Below, piece by piece: positions 8,632-17,651 of a stretch of 64,000 bases of DNA. The stretch covers positions 1 through 64,000 of the forward strand of contig JAVDCA010000025.1 in assembly GCA_030848545.1 (NCBI GenBank), read 5' to 3'. Source of the DNA: Astrobacterium formosum. Lineage in GTDB: Bacteria; Pseudomonadota; Alphaproteobacteria; Rhizobiales; Xanthobacteraceae. Numbering within the stretch: position 1 is the stretch's first letter; every line of letters starts with the position of its first letter. The position numbers and the translations under genes were made by a program. The notes beneath the pieces are model-generated. The model was given only the letters and a program-made list of their open reading frames with translations. It did no database searches and was not told the origin of the DNA.

Positions 8632-9249
8632 ATGCAGACCACCGGTACAGTGACCAAGTTCTCGGTTGCGCCGATTTCCGCGGCCGTCCAGGCGGATGCC
8701 ACGGACCGGACCTGCCTCGCCGCCATCGCGGACGGCGATCGCCGCGCCATGCACCAGCTCTATGGCCGTCACAGCGTGCGCGTCTTCCGCTTCGTCCTGC
8801 GGCTGACCCGCAACGAGACGCTCGCCGAGGACCTGGTCAACGAAGTGTTCCTGGACGTGTGGCGTCAGGCCGGCCGTTTCGAGGCGCGCTCGCAGGTTTC
8901 GACCTGGATCCTGGCCATCGCCCGCAACAAGGCCATGAGCGCCATGCGGCGTCGCCCCGAAGAGGAACTCAACGAGGACGCGCTCGCGCTCGTCGCCGAC
9001 CCGTCCGACGATCCGGGTGAAATCCTCGAGAAGAGCGAGCGCTCCGACATCCTGCGCCGCTGCCTGGAGCAGCTGTCGCCGGCCCACCGCGAGATCATCG
9101 ACCTCGTCTACTACCACGAGAAGTCGGTCGAAGAGGCCGCCGTCATCACCGGCATCCCGGCCGCCACCGTCAAGACCCGCATGTTCTATGCGCGCAAGCA
9201 GCTCGCCGCCATGATGCAGAAGGCCGAGTATGGCCTCATGGTCGCCTGA
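8632..9249 (+). CDS. RNA polymerase sigma factor, ECF (RpoE-like)
   Basis: A 205-residue sigma-70 family member containing only region 2 (about residues 30-105, LYGRHSVRVFRFVLRL then DLVNEVFLDVWRQ and STWILAIARNKAMSAMR) and region 4 (about 140-195, LSPAHREIIDLVYYHEKSVEEAA followed by the helix-turn-helix part GIPAATVKTRMFYARKQL). A clear Shine-Dalgarno (GGAAGGGGAG) precedes the ATG. There is no anti-sigma gene downstream: a repeat and then the convergent pckG follow. It therefore looks like an orphan ECF factor, or one controlled by an anti-sigma encoded elsewhere. It does not carry the EcfG-type neighbours PhyR or NepR. Confidence 0.9.
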   Translation: MQTTGTVTKFSVAPISAAVQADATDRTCLAAIADGDRRAMHQLYGRHSVRVFRFVLRLTRNETLAEDLVNEVFLDVWRQAGRFEARSQVSTWILAIARNKAMSAMRRRPEEELNEDALALVADPSDDPGEILEKSERSDILRRCLEQLSPAHREIIDLVYYHEKSVEEAAVITGIPAATVKTRMFYARKQLAAMMQKAEYGLMVA

Positions 9250-9271
9250 GCCGACCGGAACAGCTCAACCT

Positions 9272-9395
9272 CGTCATGCCCGGCCTTGTGCCGGGCATTC
9301 ACGTCTTGAGGCTTCGCCGCGCTGAAGACGTGGATGGCCGGGCATAGGCGAGCGAAGCGACGCCGTCCTTCGGGCGGCTACTCCCGGCCATGACG
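9272..9395. repeat. Intergenic palindromic repeat, CGTCATG-CCGGGC family
   Basis: Outer ends CGTCATGCC and GGCCATGACG are inverted, and an inner pair (CACGTCTT and AAGACGTGG) forms a second stem. The same element type, with the same CACGTCTT core, is at 35580-35670. Such elements usually lie between convergent genes, as here. Confidence 0.75.
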
Positions 9396-9407
9396 AAGAT
9401 AGTGCCG

Positions 9408-9443
9408 AAACGAAACCGGCCGGGTCTTGCGACCCGGCCGGTT
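9408..9443 (-). terminator. Hairpin terminator of pckG
   Basis: A perfect 13-bp stem, arms 9414-9426 and 9431-9443 with a TTGC loop. On the minus strand it lies 24 nt beyond the pckG stop and is followed by TTTCGTTT-type sequence rather than a full T run, so the terminator is good but not ideal. Confidence 0.7.
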
Positions 9444-9467
9444 CCATTGTCAGAGACTTTCAGCCCG

Positions 9468-11333
9468 TCAGCTGTTCTGGGCGTAGTCCGGCAGCTCCCA
9501 CTTCTCCGCCGAACGCCACAGGCTCGACAGCAGGAGCTCGCGCACCGACAGGATCTCCTTCGGGAGCTTGTCCCACAGCTTGATGAACAGCTCGTCGTGG
9601 TCGAGGATTTCCTTCATCCACTCCGAACGATTGACATCCATGAGCTCGTGGAACTGCTCGCGCGAGAACTTCAGGCCGCGCCAGTCGAGGCAGTCATAGG
9701 TCGGCATGTAACCGAGCGGACCTTCGAGCGCCCGGGCACCGCCGTTGGCACGCTCGACGATCCAGCGCAGCACGCGCATGTTGTCGCCGAAGCCGGGCCA
9801 CAGGAAGTTGCCGTCCTTGTCCTTGCGGAACCAGTTGACGCAGAAGATGCGCGGCGGCTGGGCGACCTTGCGGCCCATGGTGAGCCAATGATCCCAGTAG
9901 CTCGCCATGTGATAGCCCGTGAAGGGCAGCATCGCCATCGGGTCGCGGCGCACCACGCCGACATTGCCGAAGGCGGCGGCGGTGGTCTCGGAGCCCATGG
10001 TGGCGCCGGCATAGACGCCGAAGGCCCAGGACAGCGGCTGGTAGACCAGCGGAGCCGTGGTGGAGCGGCGGCCGCCGAAGACGATCGCCGAGATCGGCAC
10101 GCCCTTCGGGTTCTCCCACTCGGGATCGATGACCGGGTTCTGGCCTGCCGGGCAGGTGAAGCGCGAGTTGGGATGCGCCGCCTTGCGGCCGCAGCCCGGC
10201 GTCCAGTCGTTGCCCTGCCAATCGATGGCATGCTTGGGCGCTTCGCCGTCCATGCCTTCCCACCAGATGTCGCCATCGTCGGTGAGCGCCACGTTGGTGA
10301 AGATGGTGTTCTTCTCCGCCGTGATCATCGCGTTCGGGTTGGACTTGTAGTTCGTCCCGGGCGCGACGCCGAAATAGCCGGCTTCCGGATTGATGGCGTA
10401 GAGACGGCCGTCGTCACCGGGCTTGAGCCAGGCGATGTCGTCGCCGACGGTCGTGACCTTCCAGCCTTCCATCTCCTTGGGCGGGATCAGCATGGCGAAG
10501 TTGGTCTTGCCGCAGGCGCTCGGGAAGGCAGCCGCCACATAGGTCTTGTGGCCCTGCGGATCGGTGACGCCGAGGATGAGCATGTGCTCGGCCATCCAGC
10601 CTTCGTCGCGGCCGATCACCGAGGCGATGCGCAGCGCCAGACACTTCTTGCCGAGCAGCGCATTGCCGCCGTAGCCGGAGCCGTACGACCAGATCAGCCG
10701 CTCCTCGGGGAAGTGGACGATGTACTTGACGGTCGGATTGCACGGCCAAGCGACGTCCTTCTGACCCGGGGCGAGCGGCGCGCCGACCGAGTGCAGGCAG
10801 GGCACGAAGACGTCGGACGTGCCGAGCGCATCGTCGACGGCGCGGCCCGTGCGCGTCATCAGCTTCATGTTGACGCAGACGTAGAGGGAGTCGGTGATCT
10901 CGTAGCCCGTATAGGAGATCGGCGAGCCGATCGGGCCCATCGAGAACGGAATGACGTACATGGTGCGACCGCGCATGCAGCCGTCGAACAGCTTGCCGAG
11001 CGTCGCCTTCATTTCCTTGGGTTCGACCCAGTTGTTGGTCGGACCGGCGTTTTCCTTGTTGTTCGAGCAGATATAGGTGCGATCCTCGACGCGGGCGACG
11101 TCGCTCGGATCGGACAAAGCGAGGAAGCAGCCGGGCCGCTTCTTCTCATTGAGCTTCTTGAAGGTGCCCGCTTTGACGAGCTGGTCGCACATCCGGTCGT
11201 ACTCGGCTTGGGAGCCGTCGCACCAGTGGATGCTGTCCGGCTTGCACAGCTCGGCCATCTCCGTGACCCAGTTGCGCAGCTTGGCGCTTTTGACGTGGGC
11301 GGGAATGCCGACCGACCGGTCCATCGTGTTCAT
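9468..11333 (-). CDS. pckG: Phosphoenolpyruvate carboxykinase (GTP)
   Basis: About 621 residues; converts oxaloacetate and GTP to PEP, CO2 and GDP, the first committed step of gluconeogenesis. The GTP-class signature is clear: P-loop with the reactive cysteine [12 protein letters not shown], plus VGDDIAWLK and the substrate segment [14 protein letters not shown]. It does not resemble the ATP-class (PckA) enzyme. The start at 11333 (MNTMDRSVG) is chosen over an upstream in-frame Met at 11414 because the protein then matches family length and an AGGAA element precedes it. Many rhizobia use ATP-dependent PckA, so the GTP type is worth noting, and PEP carboxylase is also in this window. The gene is monocistronic, with a terminator hairpin at 9414-9443. 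Confidence 0.96.
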   Translation of the reverse strand: MNTMDRSVGIPAHVKSAKLRNWVTEMAELCKPDSIHWCDGSQAEYDRMCDQLVKAGTFKKLNEKKRPGCFLALSDPSDVARVEDRTYICSNNKENAGPTNNWVEPKEMKATLGKLFDGCMRGRTMYVIPFSMGPIGSPISYTGYEITDSLYVCVNMKLMTRTGRAVDDALGTSDVFVPCLHSVGAPLAPGQKDVAWPCNPTVKYIVHFPEERLIWSYGSGYGGNALLGKKCLALRIASVIGRDEGWMAEHMLILGVTDPQGHKTYVAAAFPSACGKTNFAMLIPPKEMEGWKVTTVGDDIAWLKPGDDGRLYAINPEAGYFGVAPGTNYKSNPNAMITAEKNTIFTNVALTDDGDIWWEGMDGEAPKHAIDWQGNDWTPGCGRKAAHPNSRFTCPAGQNPVIDPEWENPKGVPISAIVFGGRRSTTAPLVYQPLSWAFGVYAGATMGSETTAAAFGNVGVVRRDPMAMLPFTGYHMASYWDHWLTMGRKVAQPPRIFCVNWFRKDKDGNFLWPGFGDNMRVLRWIVERANGGARALEGPLGYMPTYDCLDWRGLKFSREQFHELMDVNRSEWMKEILDHDELFIKLWDKLPKEILSVRELLLSSLWRSAEKWELPDYAQNS

Positions 11334-11650
11334 GTTGTTTTGGGTTCCTGCTTGCAGTGGCGTTTGCGGCCGCACAATGCCCACATCGCTCCCCACAACC
11401 ACGACATGGATCAAACCGGCGCTCTATTTATCGTATCTCTGTCCGGAGCCGCTTGGATCCTGGCGTTTGGATCCCGGCGTTACGCTTCGGCGATTGGTTA
11501 CTGCTTGATGAAACGGGCGGGGGACTGCCCGTACGCGGCAATTTACTACCTTCCTGCCGCGATCTACAGCAGGCCGCCTATTTTTTGCCCGCAGATTGCG
11601 GATATCTCAAGGGCAGCTCCCCGCGGCTCTTAGGCGCGGCCCGGGCCACC
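11334..11650. other. Intergenic region upstream of pckG
   Basis: No gene seen. It must hold the pckG promoter; a minus-strand AT-rich word GATAAATAGAG near 11425-11435 could be a -10 region but I find no matching -35. Short direct words TGGATCC and TTGGATCC occur near 11453-11475. Confidence 0.4.
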
Positions 11651-11863
11651 TCAGCCCGGCTGCGCGTCCTGCGTGCGCGGATGGCGATCGTGCAGATAAA
11701 CCGCCAGCTGTTCCCGCAGGGATTCGTCACGCTCGCCCTGATGGCCGGCGACGACGGCCTCCTCGAACAACACCTGCTGGATCTCCTGGGGAAGCCGGGC
11801 CCAGGCGCGGACGACAGCCGCGCCGAGCACCTGTGCGAATTGTTCGTCGCCGACCGATGCCAT
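11651..11863 (-). CDS. Small conserved hypothetical protein
   Basis: A 70-residue soluble acidic protein with no signal or TM segment. I do not know its function. The pattern (AWARLPQEIQQVLFEEAV then LREQLAVYLHDRHPRT) resembles a small family I recall from rhizobial genomes, which supports it as a real gene rather than chance. It stands alone, reading toward pckG but separated by over 300 bp. Confidence 0.65.
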   Translation of the reverse strand: MASVGDEQFAQVLGAAVVRAWARLPQEIQQVLFEEAVVAGHQGERDESLREQLAVYLHDRHPRTQDAQPG

Positions 11864-12293
11864 GGGTCCGCCTTTCTCCTCGCCTGGGAACGCCGTCCGG
11901 GCGTGCCGGTTCCGGCCTCGTAGGGCGGAACCCGTTCTGACAGCAGCTCGGCGACAGCGCCGAAGGAACCGGAAGCCGAACAGCCGCTGGCCGCATAGTC
12001 ATTTTAGCGGACCGTCGGTCGGCATCCATTTTGCGAGCGGCACTCGCGCGACCGCACTGCGGTTCGCCGGAACATTCCGCAGGGAATCAAATACGCGCGC
12101 CGCACCCGCATTCCACCCAGGCCGCGGTAACCACGCCGATCGGCCTGATCGAAATTACGGCATTAGTGAGTCTTGGTACCTTGCTGCCCCCCCGCAAAGG
12201 TTCGTATTCTGTTAACATCGCGGCCGCGGCATCGGAACAGATGTCGACGGCGGCGCGAGCCATTCCGAACCTTCGATCCCGGAGAGAGAGAAG
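11864..12293. other. Intergenic region upstream of the TAXI gene
   Basis: No gene seen in about 430 bases. A weak sigma-70-like pair, TTGCTG (12181-12186) and TATTCT (12205-12210) with 18-bp spacing, could drive the TAXI-TRAP operon. A GGAGAGAGAGA ribosome-binding stretch lies immediately before the ATG at 12294. Confidence 0.4.
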
Positions 12294-13262
12294 ATGACCA
12301 GATTGCCATTCGGTCGTACGGCCATTCCGCTTGCCTTCGCCGGCCTCATGCTGGCGACACCGGCCAGCGCGCAAGGCCAGAAATTCGTGACCATCGGCAC
12401 CGGCGGCGTGACCGGCGTCTACTACGCGGCGGGCGGCGCCATCTGCCGCCTGATGAACAAGGAACGCGCCAAGACCGGCATCCGCTGCTCGGTGGAATCG
12501 ACCGCCGCGTCGGTGTTCAACACCAACGCCATCAAGTCCGGCGAGCTTGAGTTCGGCGTCGCGCAGTCCGACGTGATGTACAACGCCGTCAAAGGCATCG
12601 AGCAGTTCAAGGACGGCGCTCACAGCGACCTGCGGGCCGTGTTCTCGCTGCATCCCGAGCCCAACACCGTGTTGGCGCGCTCCAACTTCAGCAAGTTCGA
12701 AGAGCTCAAGGGCAAGCGCTTCAACGTCGGCAATCCGGGCTCCGGCACCCGCGTGTCGACCGAAGTGCTGATCGCCGCCCTCGGCTGGAAGCTGTCCGAT
12801 TTCTCGCTCGTGTCCGAGCTGAAGCCGGACGAGCAGGGCTCCGCCCTGTGCGACAACAAGATCGACGCTTTCCTGTACACGGTCGGCCATCCGTCTGCGG
12901 CCATCCAGGATCCGACCACGACCTGCGGCGCCAAACTGATCCCATTGAGCGGCGCATATGTCGACAAGCTGATCGCCGAGCGGCCTTATTACGCCAAGGC
13001 GACCATTCCGGGCGGCATGTATGCGGGCAACCCGCAGCCGACCCAGACCTACGGCGTGCTCGCGACCCTCGTCACCTCGGCGAAGGTCTCGGATGACGCC
13101 GTCTATGCGCTCGTGAAGTCGGTGTTCGACAACTTCGAAGAGTTCAAGAAGCTGCACCCGGCGCTCGCCAATCTCGAGCCGAAGAACATGGTGAAGGACG
13201 CCCTGTCGGCTCCGATCCATCCTGGCGCGATGAAGTACTACAAGGAAAAAGGCTGGCTGTAA
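12294..13262 (+). CDS. TAXI-family TRAP transporter substrate-binding protein
   Basis: A 322-residue periplasmic binding protein of the TAXI (TRAP-associated extracytoplasmic immunogenic) class. A Sec signal ends after ATPASA (about residue 26). The mature protein begins with [22 protein letters not shown], abbreviated here to the family hallmark [10 protein letters not shown], and continues with ESTAASVFN and the conserved GNPGSGTR loop. TAXI proteins work with a fused TRAP permease, and exactly that gene follows after 61 bp. Ligands in this class include glutamate and other organic acids; the substrate here cannot be read from the sequence. A hairpin plus T run after the stop probably reduces readthrough, so the binding protein is made in excess over the permease. 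Confidence 0.95.
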   Translation: MTRLPFGRTAIPLAFAGLMLATPASAQGQKFVTIGTGGVTGVYYAAGGAICRLMNKERAKTGIRCSVESTAASVFNTNAIKSGELEFGVAQSDVMYNAVKGIEQFKDGAHSDLRAVFSLHPEPNTVLARSNFSKFEELKGKRFNVGNPGSGTRVSTEVLIAALGWKLSDFSLVSELKPDEQGSALCDNKIDAFLYTVGHPSAAIQDPTTTCGAKLIPLSGAYVDKLIAERPYYAKATIPGGMYAGNPQPTQTYGVLATLVTSAKVSDDAVYALVKSVFDNFEEFKKLHPALANLEPKNMVKDALSAPIHPGAMKYYKEKGWL

Positions 13263-13269
13263 CGAAACC

Positions 13270-13301
13270 GTGGGGCGGCCACCAGCCGCCCCACTCTTTT
13301 T
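13270..13301 (+). terminator. Intra-operon terminator/attenuator
   Basis: Perfect 10-bp stem GTGGGGCGGC (13270-13279) with GCCGCCCCAC (13285-13294), 5-nt loop, then TCTTTTTT-like sequence. It lies between the TAXI protein stop and the permease start, where partial termination would give more binding protein than permease. Confidence 0.85.
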
Positions 13302-13323
13302 GACGCGGGGACGGGGAAGTTAG

Positions 13324-15924
13324 ATGACCGATCAGATTACGGCTGAACAACGCGCCGCGCTCGAGACCATAGTGGCCGAGGCCGACACCGGCGGGCGCAA
13401 ACCGACCGGCCTTCAGCGGCAGATCATGTTCGCGACGGCGATCGGCTGGTCATTGTTTCAGCTCTGGTTCGCTTCCCCGCTTCCCTACATCCTCGGCATC
13501 GGCATCATCAACGACAGCCAGGCGCGCCCCATTCACCTCTCGTTCGCGTTCGCACTGGTGTTCATGACGTTTCCGGCGTTCGCCAAATCGCCCCGCCGGA
13601 CCATTCCGTTCTACGACTGGGTGCTTGCGATCCTCGCGGTCTCGGCGACGCTCTATCTGATCGTCTTCTACAACGACATCGCGATGCGTCCCGGCCTGCC
13701 GACGACGGCGGACATCGTCGTCACGGTCATCGGTGTCACGCTGGTCATCGAGGCCGCGCGGCGCGCCGTCGGGCCCGCGATGGCGGTCATCGCCTGCCTC
13801 ATGATCGTATACATCTTCATGGGGCCGTGGCTGCCGGGACTGCTCGCCCACAAGGGCGCGACCTTCTCGCGCGTGGCCTCGCAGATGTGGCTGACCTCGG
13901 AGGGCATCTTCGGCGTCGCGCTCGGCGTTTCCACGAGCTTCGTGTTCCTGTTCGTCCTGTTCGGCGCCCTGCTCGAGAAGGCCGGCGCCGGAAACTACTT
14001 CATCCAGCTCGCCTTCTCGCTCCTCGGCCACTACCGCGGCGGGCCCGCCAAGGCCGGCGTCGTCGCCTCCGGCATGACAGGCATGATCTCGGGCTCGTCG
14101 ATCGCCAATACGGTGACGGTCGGCACCTTCACGATCCCGTTGATGAAGCGGGTCGGCTATACGCCCACGAAAGCCGGCGCGATCGAAGCCGCCGCCGGCG
14201 TCAACGGCCAGCTCATGCCGCCCGTGATGGGCGCGGCCGCGTTCCTGATCGCCGAATATGTCGGCATCAGCTACATCGAGGTGGTCAAGCACGCGATCCT
14301 GCCGGCGATCCTGACCTATGGCTCCTTGTTCTACATCGTCGACATCGAGGCCGCGAAGGCCGGCATGCGCGGCCTGCCGCGCACGCACGCAATCCATTAC
14401 GTCCAGACCTCGATCAGGGGCTTGATGACGATCTGCAGCATCATCATCCTGAGCGCCGCGGTCTATTACGGCCTCGGCTGGACCAAGACAGCCTTCGGCG
14501 AAGCGGCGACCTGGATCATGGGAGCGGTGCTGATCGGGGTCTATGTCCTGCTGCTCTGGCGCAAGGCGAAGTACCCCGACCTGAGCGACGACGACCCCAA
14601 CCAGGCGATCCTCAAGGTGCCGAACTTCTATGAAACAGCACGTACGGGCCTGCACTTCCTGCTCCCCGTCATCGTGCTGATCTGGTGCCTCATGGTGGAG
14701 GAGATGTCGGCAGGCCTGTCGGCCTTCTGGGGAACGGCATTGCTGGTCTTCGTCGTGATCACCCATCGTCCGATCGTGGCGGCGTTCCGGAGCAATGCGG
14801 ACGTCCTTGCCGCCGCCCGGCAAGGCGGTCATGAACTCTTCACGGCGCTCGAAGCCGGCGCCCGCAACATGACCGGCGTCGCGTTGGCGACCGCGACGGC
14901 CGGCATCATCGTCGGCACCGTCGCTCTCACCGGCTTCGGCCTGCTCCTGACCGAGCTCGTGGAGATCCTGTCGGGCGGCAATCTCGTGCTCATGCTGCTC
15001 CTGACCGCGGTGATCTGCCTGATCCTCGGCATGGGCATGCCGACCACCGCCAACTACATCGTGGTCTCGACCCTGATGGCGCCGGTCCTGGTCGAGCTCG
15101 CAGCCCAGAACGACCTCGCCATCCCGCTGGTGGCCGTGCACATGTTCGTGTTCTACTTCGGCCTGATGGCGGACGTGACGCCACCCGTCGGACTTGCGGC
15201 CTATGCGGCGGCGGCGATCGCCGGCGCCGACCCGGTGAAGACCGGCGTCCAGGCGTTCCGTTTCATTTTTCCCACCGGCCTGCTGCCGTTCATCTTCATC
15301 TACAACACGGGGATCCTGATGATCGACATCGGCGGCCCCCTGCATTTCGTTGTCGTGGTCACGAACGCCATCGTGGCGATCGGGTGTTTCGTCGCGGCGA
15401 CGCAGAACTGGTTGCTGGTGCGCAACCGCTGGTACGAAAGCGTCGTGCTGCTGATCGTCTGCTTCACCCTGTTCCGGCCGACGTTCTGGCTCAACATGGT
15501 GTCCGATCCCTATCAGGAGCTTCCCGGTCGCGAGATCGTTCGTGTCGCCGCCGAAATACCGGCCGGAGGCACGTTGCGCATCAAGGCCGAGACCGCCAAC
15601 CGGGCCGGTGACATGACGATCCAGGTGTTGCGGCTGTCGATGGGGCCGGGCGGCTCCGGCCAGGAAAAACTGGCCAACCAAGGAATGACCGTTCGCACCG
15701 CCGGCGATAGCGCGCAGATCGCGACCGTCAGGTTCCGTTCCGAGGCCGCCAAGCTCAATCTCGCCGCGGGCGACGAGATCAAGACGGTCTATGTCCCGAC
15801 CGAGCGGATCAACCCTTATTGGCTGGCGGTTCCGGCCTATGGGCTCATTGCGCTGATCGTCTTCCTGCAACGCCGGCGGCGCGGCAACATATCGGCGGCC
15901 GCCGCCGTAACGCGAGCCGCCTGA
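13324..15924 (+). CDS. TRAP transporter fused permease (DctQM, TAXI type)
   Basis: An 866-residue integral membrane protein. The first part corresponds to the small DctQ-like unit and the rest (to about residue 690) to the large DctM unit, with many TM helices and the conserved ASGMTGMISGSSIANTVT and MPPVMGAAAFLIAEY regions, shortened here to GMISGSSIANT and PPVMGAAAF. The last 170 residues form a C-terminal domain of the DUF3394 type followed by a final TM helix. It uses an ion gradient for uptake of the ligand delivered by the TAXI protein. The start has a GGGGAAG ribosome-binding site. A strong terminator follows, so the transporter operon is just these two genes. Confidence 0.95.
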   Translation: MTDQITAEQRAALETIVAEADTGGRKPTGLQRQIMFATAIGWSLFQLWFASPLPYILGIGIINDSQARPIHLSFAFALVFMTFPAFAKSPRRTIPFYDWVLAILAVSATLYLIVFYNDIAMRPGLPTTADIVVTVIGVTLVIEAARRAVGPAMAVIACLMIVYIFMGPWLPGLLAHKGATFSRVASQMWLTSEGIFGVALGVSTSFVFLFVLFGALLEKAGAGNYFIQLAFSLLGHYRGGPAKAGVVASGMTGMISGSSIANTVTVGTFTIPLMKRVGYTPTKAGAIEAAAGVNGQLMPPVMGAAAFLIAEYVGISYIEVVKHAILPAILTYGSLFYIVDIEAAKAGMRGLPRTHAIHYVQTSIRGLMTICSIIILSAAVYYGLGWTKTAFGEAATWIMGAVLIGVYVLLLWRKAKYPDLSDDDPNQAILKVPNFYETARTGLHFLLPVIVLIWCLMVEEMSAGLSAFWGTALLVFVVITHRPIVAAFRSNADVLAAARQGGHELFTALEAGARNMTGVALATATAGIIVGTVALTGFGLLLTELVEILSGGNLVLMLLLTAVICLILGMGMPTTANYIVVSTLMAPVLVELAAQNDLAIPLVAVHMFVFYFGLMADVTPPVGLAAYAAAAIAGADPVKTGVQAFRFIFPTGLLPFIFIYNTGILMIDIGGPLHFVVVVTNAIVAIGCFVAATQNWLLVRNRWYESVVLLIVCFTLFRPTFWLNMVSDPYQELPGREIVRVAAEIPAGGTLRIKAETANRAGDMTIQVLRLSMGPGGSGQEKLANQGMTVRTAGDSAQIATVRFRSEAAKLNLAAGDEIKTVYVPTERINPYWLAVPAYGLIALIVFLQRRRRGNISAAAAVTRAA

Positions 15925-15963
15925 AGACCATCGCGGCGTTCCGGCGCAGTGCACCACAAAACA

Positions 15964-16002
15964 GATGGGCCGCCCCGTCCCCGGGGCGGCCCATCGTCTT
16001 TT
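15964..16002 (+). terminator. Rho-independent terminator of the TRAP operon
   Basis: Perfect 13-bp stem, arms 15964-15976 and 15983-15995, 6-nt loop, then GTCTTTT. It lies 40 nt beyond the permease stop and before the convergent SGNH hydrolase gene. Confidence 0.9.
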
Positions 16003-16071
16003 AGATTTCGAGCCACCAGCGGCGGATCGCGAACGGGCCGGGAGGGCTGCACGGCAAAAACGGCGCTTCGC

Positions 16072-16899
16072 CTACTGCGCCCGATGCACCGCGACGGCCG
16101 GCGCCTGGCGGCGATTGATCGCCTCGGAGATCGCGCCCGCCATCAGCCTGGCGACGCAGGCATAGCCCCAGTCGTTCATGTGCAGATCGTCGGGCGTGAT
16201 GAAGACCGAGAACGGGATGCCCTCTTGCTTGTGCCAGTGTCGCATCGCCGCGAAGCGACGGAAGAGGTCGACGCCGGTTTCCTTGGCGGTCGACGCCAGG
16301 ATACCGAGCATCACCTCGGCTTCCGGCTTGGCGATGACCTTGGGGGCGAATTGCGGGTCCACCAGGACCACGTCGGCCCCGGACGCCTTGAGGCGGCGAA
16401 CGCCCTCACGGATCAGGATCGAGGCCTCGGCGAGCGGGCTCGAGCGCAGCACCGAATTGGTGCCGACCTGCCAGAGCACGAGGTCGGGCTTCTCCGCCAT
16501 GACGCTGGTCTCGAAACGGGCCAGCATGTCGTTGGCTTCCTCGCCGTTGACGCCGCGGTTGAGGACGGTGATGGATCGGCCCGGATAGAGATGCTCGAGC
16601 TCGGCCTCGAGGCGGCTCGGATAGGAATTCTGCGGCGAGCTCGCTCCGGCACCGGCCGTCGAAGACGACCCGATGGCGACAATGGTCAAGGGCTCGCGCG
16701 CCGCCATGCGGGCGGCGGTGCGCTTGAGCGGATGCTCCAGCCTGACGACATCGGCGGGAGCGCTGCAGGAACGCTTCGCCGTCTGGCCCCCCAGCTGGGC
16801 GCCTTCCTGAGCACCGGCAGGCAATATCGACACGACGAGAGCGGCGGCGGCCGCGACCATCAGCGGACGCCGCGCCCGCCCCCCCCAACTGCGGCCCAT
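16072..16899 (-). CDS. SGNH/GDSL hydrolase, secreted
   Basis: A 275-residue SGNH-fold esterase or acyltransferase-type protein with an N-terminal signal or anchor (about residues 9-30). Block I reads IGSSSTAG with the nucleophile around S79, the Asn of block III lies in WQVGTNS, and the catalytic Asp/His are D237 and H240 in PDDLHMND. The start at 16899 is chosen because its ATG overlaps the stop of the upstream paralogue (TGATG), which is stronger evidence than the longer in-frame extension to 16977. It is the last gene of an operon with opgC and a second SGNH protein. Likely role by context: adding or removing acyl groups on a periplasmic glucan or another envelope glycan. Confidence 0.87.
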   Translation of the reverse strand: MGRSWGGRARRPLMVAAAAALVVSILPAGAQEGAQLGGQTAKRSCSAPADVVRLEHPLKRTAARMAAREPLTIVAIGSSSTAGAGASSPQNSYPSRLEAELEHLYPGRSITVLNRGVNGEEANDMLARFETSVMAEKPDLVLWQVGTNSVLRSSPLAEASILIREGVRRLKASGADVVLVDPQFAPKVIAKPEAEVMLGILASTAKETGVDLFRRFAAMRHWHKQEGIPFSVFITPDDLHMNDWGYACVARLMAGAISEAINRRQAPAVAVHRAQ

Positions 16900-17651
16900 C
16901 AGTTGCCGTCCTTCCCGGGTTTGGCCGCCATATTGGCGGCCTCGACGATCTGGCCGCCGAGCAGGCGGCCGATGCACTGGTGGACCCGGTCGGCCACGTC
17001 CGTCTTCTTGGTGGCGGCGTAGAGGTCGAATGTTCCGTTCTCGTTCCAGTGTTTCATGACGCTGAAGCGGTCGAAGAGAGGAACCTCATACTGCACGGCA
17101 ACGAGCCGCATGGCCTCCGCATAGGACCCCAATGCGATCATGGATTCCGTGCGCGGGCTGTATTGCATGTTCATCAGCACCACATCGACCTTGGCGTCGT
17201 GCAAGGTCTCAATTCCGTTGCTCAGGTCAATCCGGAAATCCTCCAGGTCGACACCCCGAATGGCGTCGACGGTGCCAGTCTGCCACACCACCAGGGCGGG
17301 GCGTTCGTCGGCGATCACCTGTTCGAGCATCTTTTCGGCGGTGGCGGCGGTTTCGCCTGGTTTGGCGAGGGATTTGACGCTCACCTCGACGCCCGGCAGA
17401 CGGGCGGCCATTTCCTCCTCGAGTCGGGTCGGATAGGACTTGAAGGGACCTCCGGTCACCGATGAGAACGTGCCCAGAACCACGATCTTGAGGCGCTTGG
17501 CCGCAATGGCCGCGGCCGCCTGGGGAGCCGCATATTCGGCATCGACGAGATGCTCGGGAACGTCACAAAGCTTCTGTTCGCCCGCCACGGCGATCGCGGA
17601 CGTCAACAGACCCGACACCAGCACCGCCAGCAGGCCTACGCTCCGCCTCAT
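16899..17651 (-). CDS. SGNH-like protein with degenerate catalytic site
   Basis: A 250-residue secreted paralogue of the next gene (signal about residues 1-23, cut after AIAVA). The two proteins align through the fold: SYPTRLEEEMAARLPG matches SYPSRLEAELEHLYPG, and VVWQTGTVDA matches VLWQVGTNSV. The key residues differ: block I is LGTFSSVTGG instead of IGSSSTAG, the block III Asn is Val, and the PDDLHMND block with Asp/His is replaced by TKKTDVADR. It is therefore probably not a hydrolase; a binding or regulatory partner of the active paralogue is plausible. Its ATG overlaps the opgC stop (ATGA) and its stop overlaps the next ATG. Confidence 0.83.
   Translation of the reverse strand: MRRSVGLLAVLVSGLLTSAIAVAGEQKLCDVPEHLVDAEYAAPQAAAAIAAKRLKIVVLGTFSSVTGGPFKSYPTRLEEEMAARLPGVEVSVKSLAKPGETAATAEKMLEQVIADERPALVVWQTGTVDAIRGVDLEDFRIDLSNGIETLHDAKVDVVLMNMQYSPRTESMIALGSYAEAMRLVAVQYEVPLFDRFSVMKHWNENGTFDLYAATKKTDVADRVHQCIGRLLGGQIVEAANMAAKPGKDGN

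Noticed and set aside
9390-11633. Plus-strand open frame of about 747 codons opposite pckG
   Set aside because: pckG on the other strand is unambiguous; high GC leaves antisense frames open.
13450-15957. Minus-strand open frame of about 835 codons opposite the TRAP permease
   Set aside because: His/Asp/Arg-rich antisense translation with no recognisable motif; the plus strand has the TM helices and TRAP motifs.
16899-16977. Longer N-terminus for the active SGNH hydrolase
   Set aside because: The extension lies inside the upstream paralogue gene in another frame; the TGATG overlap gives a better start at 16899 before the signal region.
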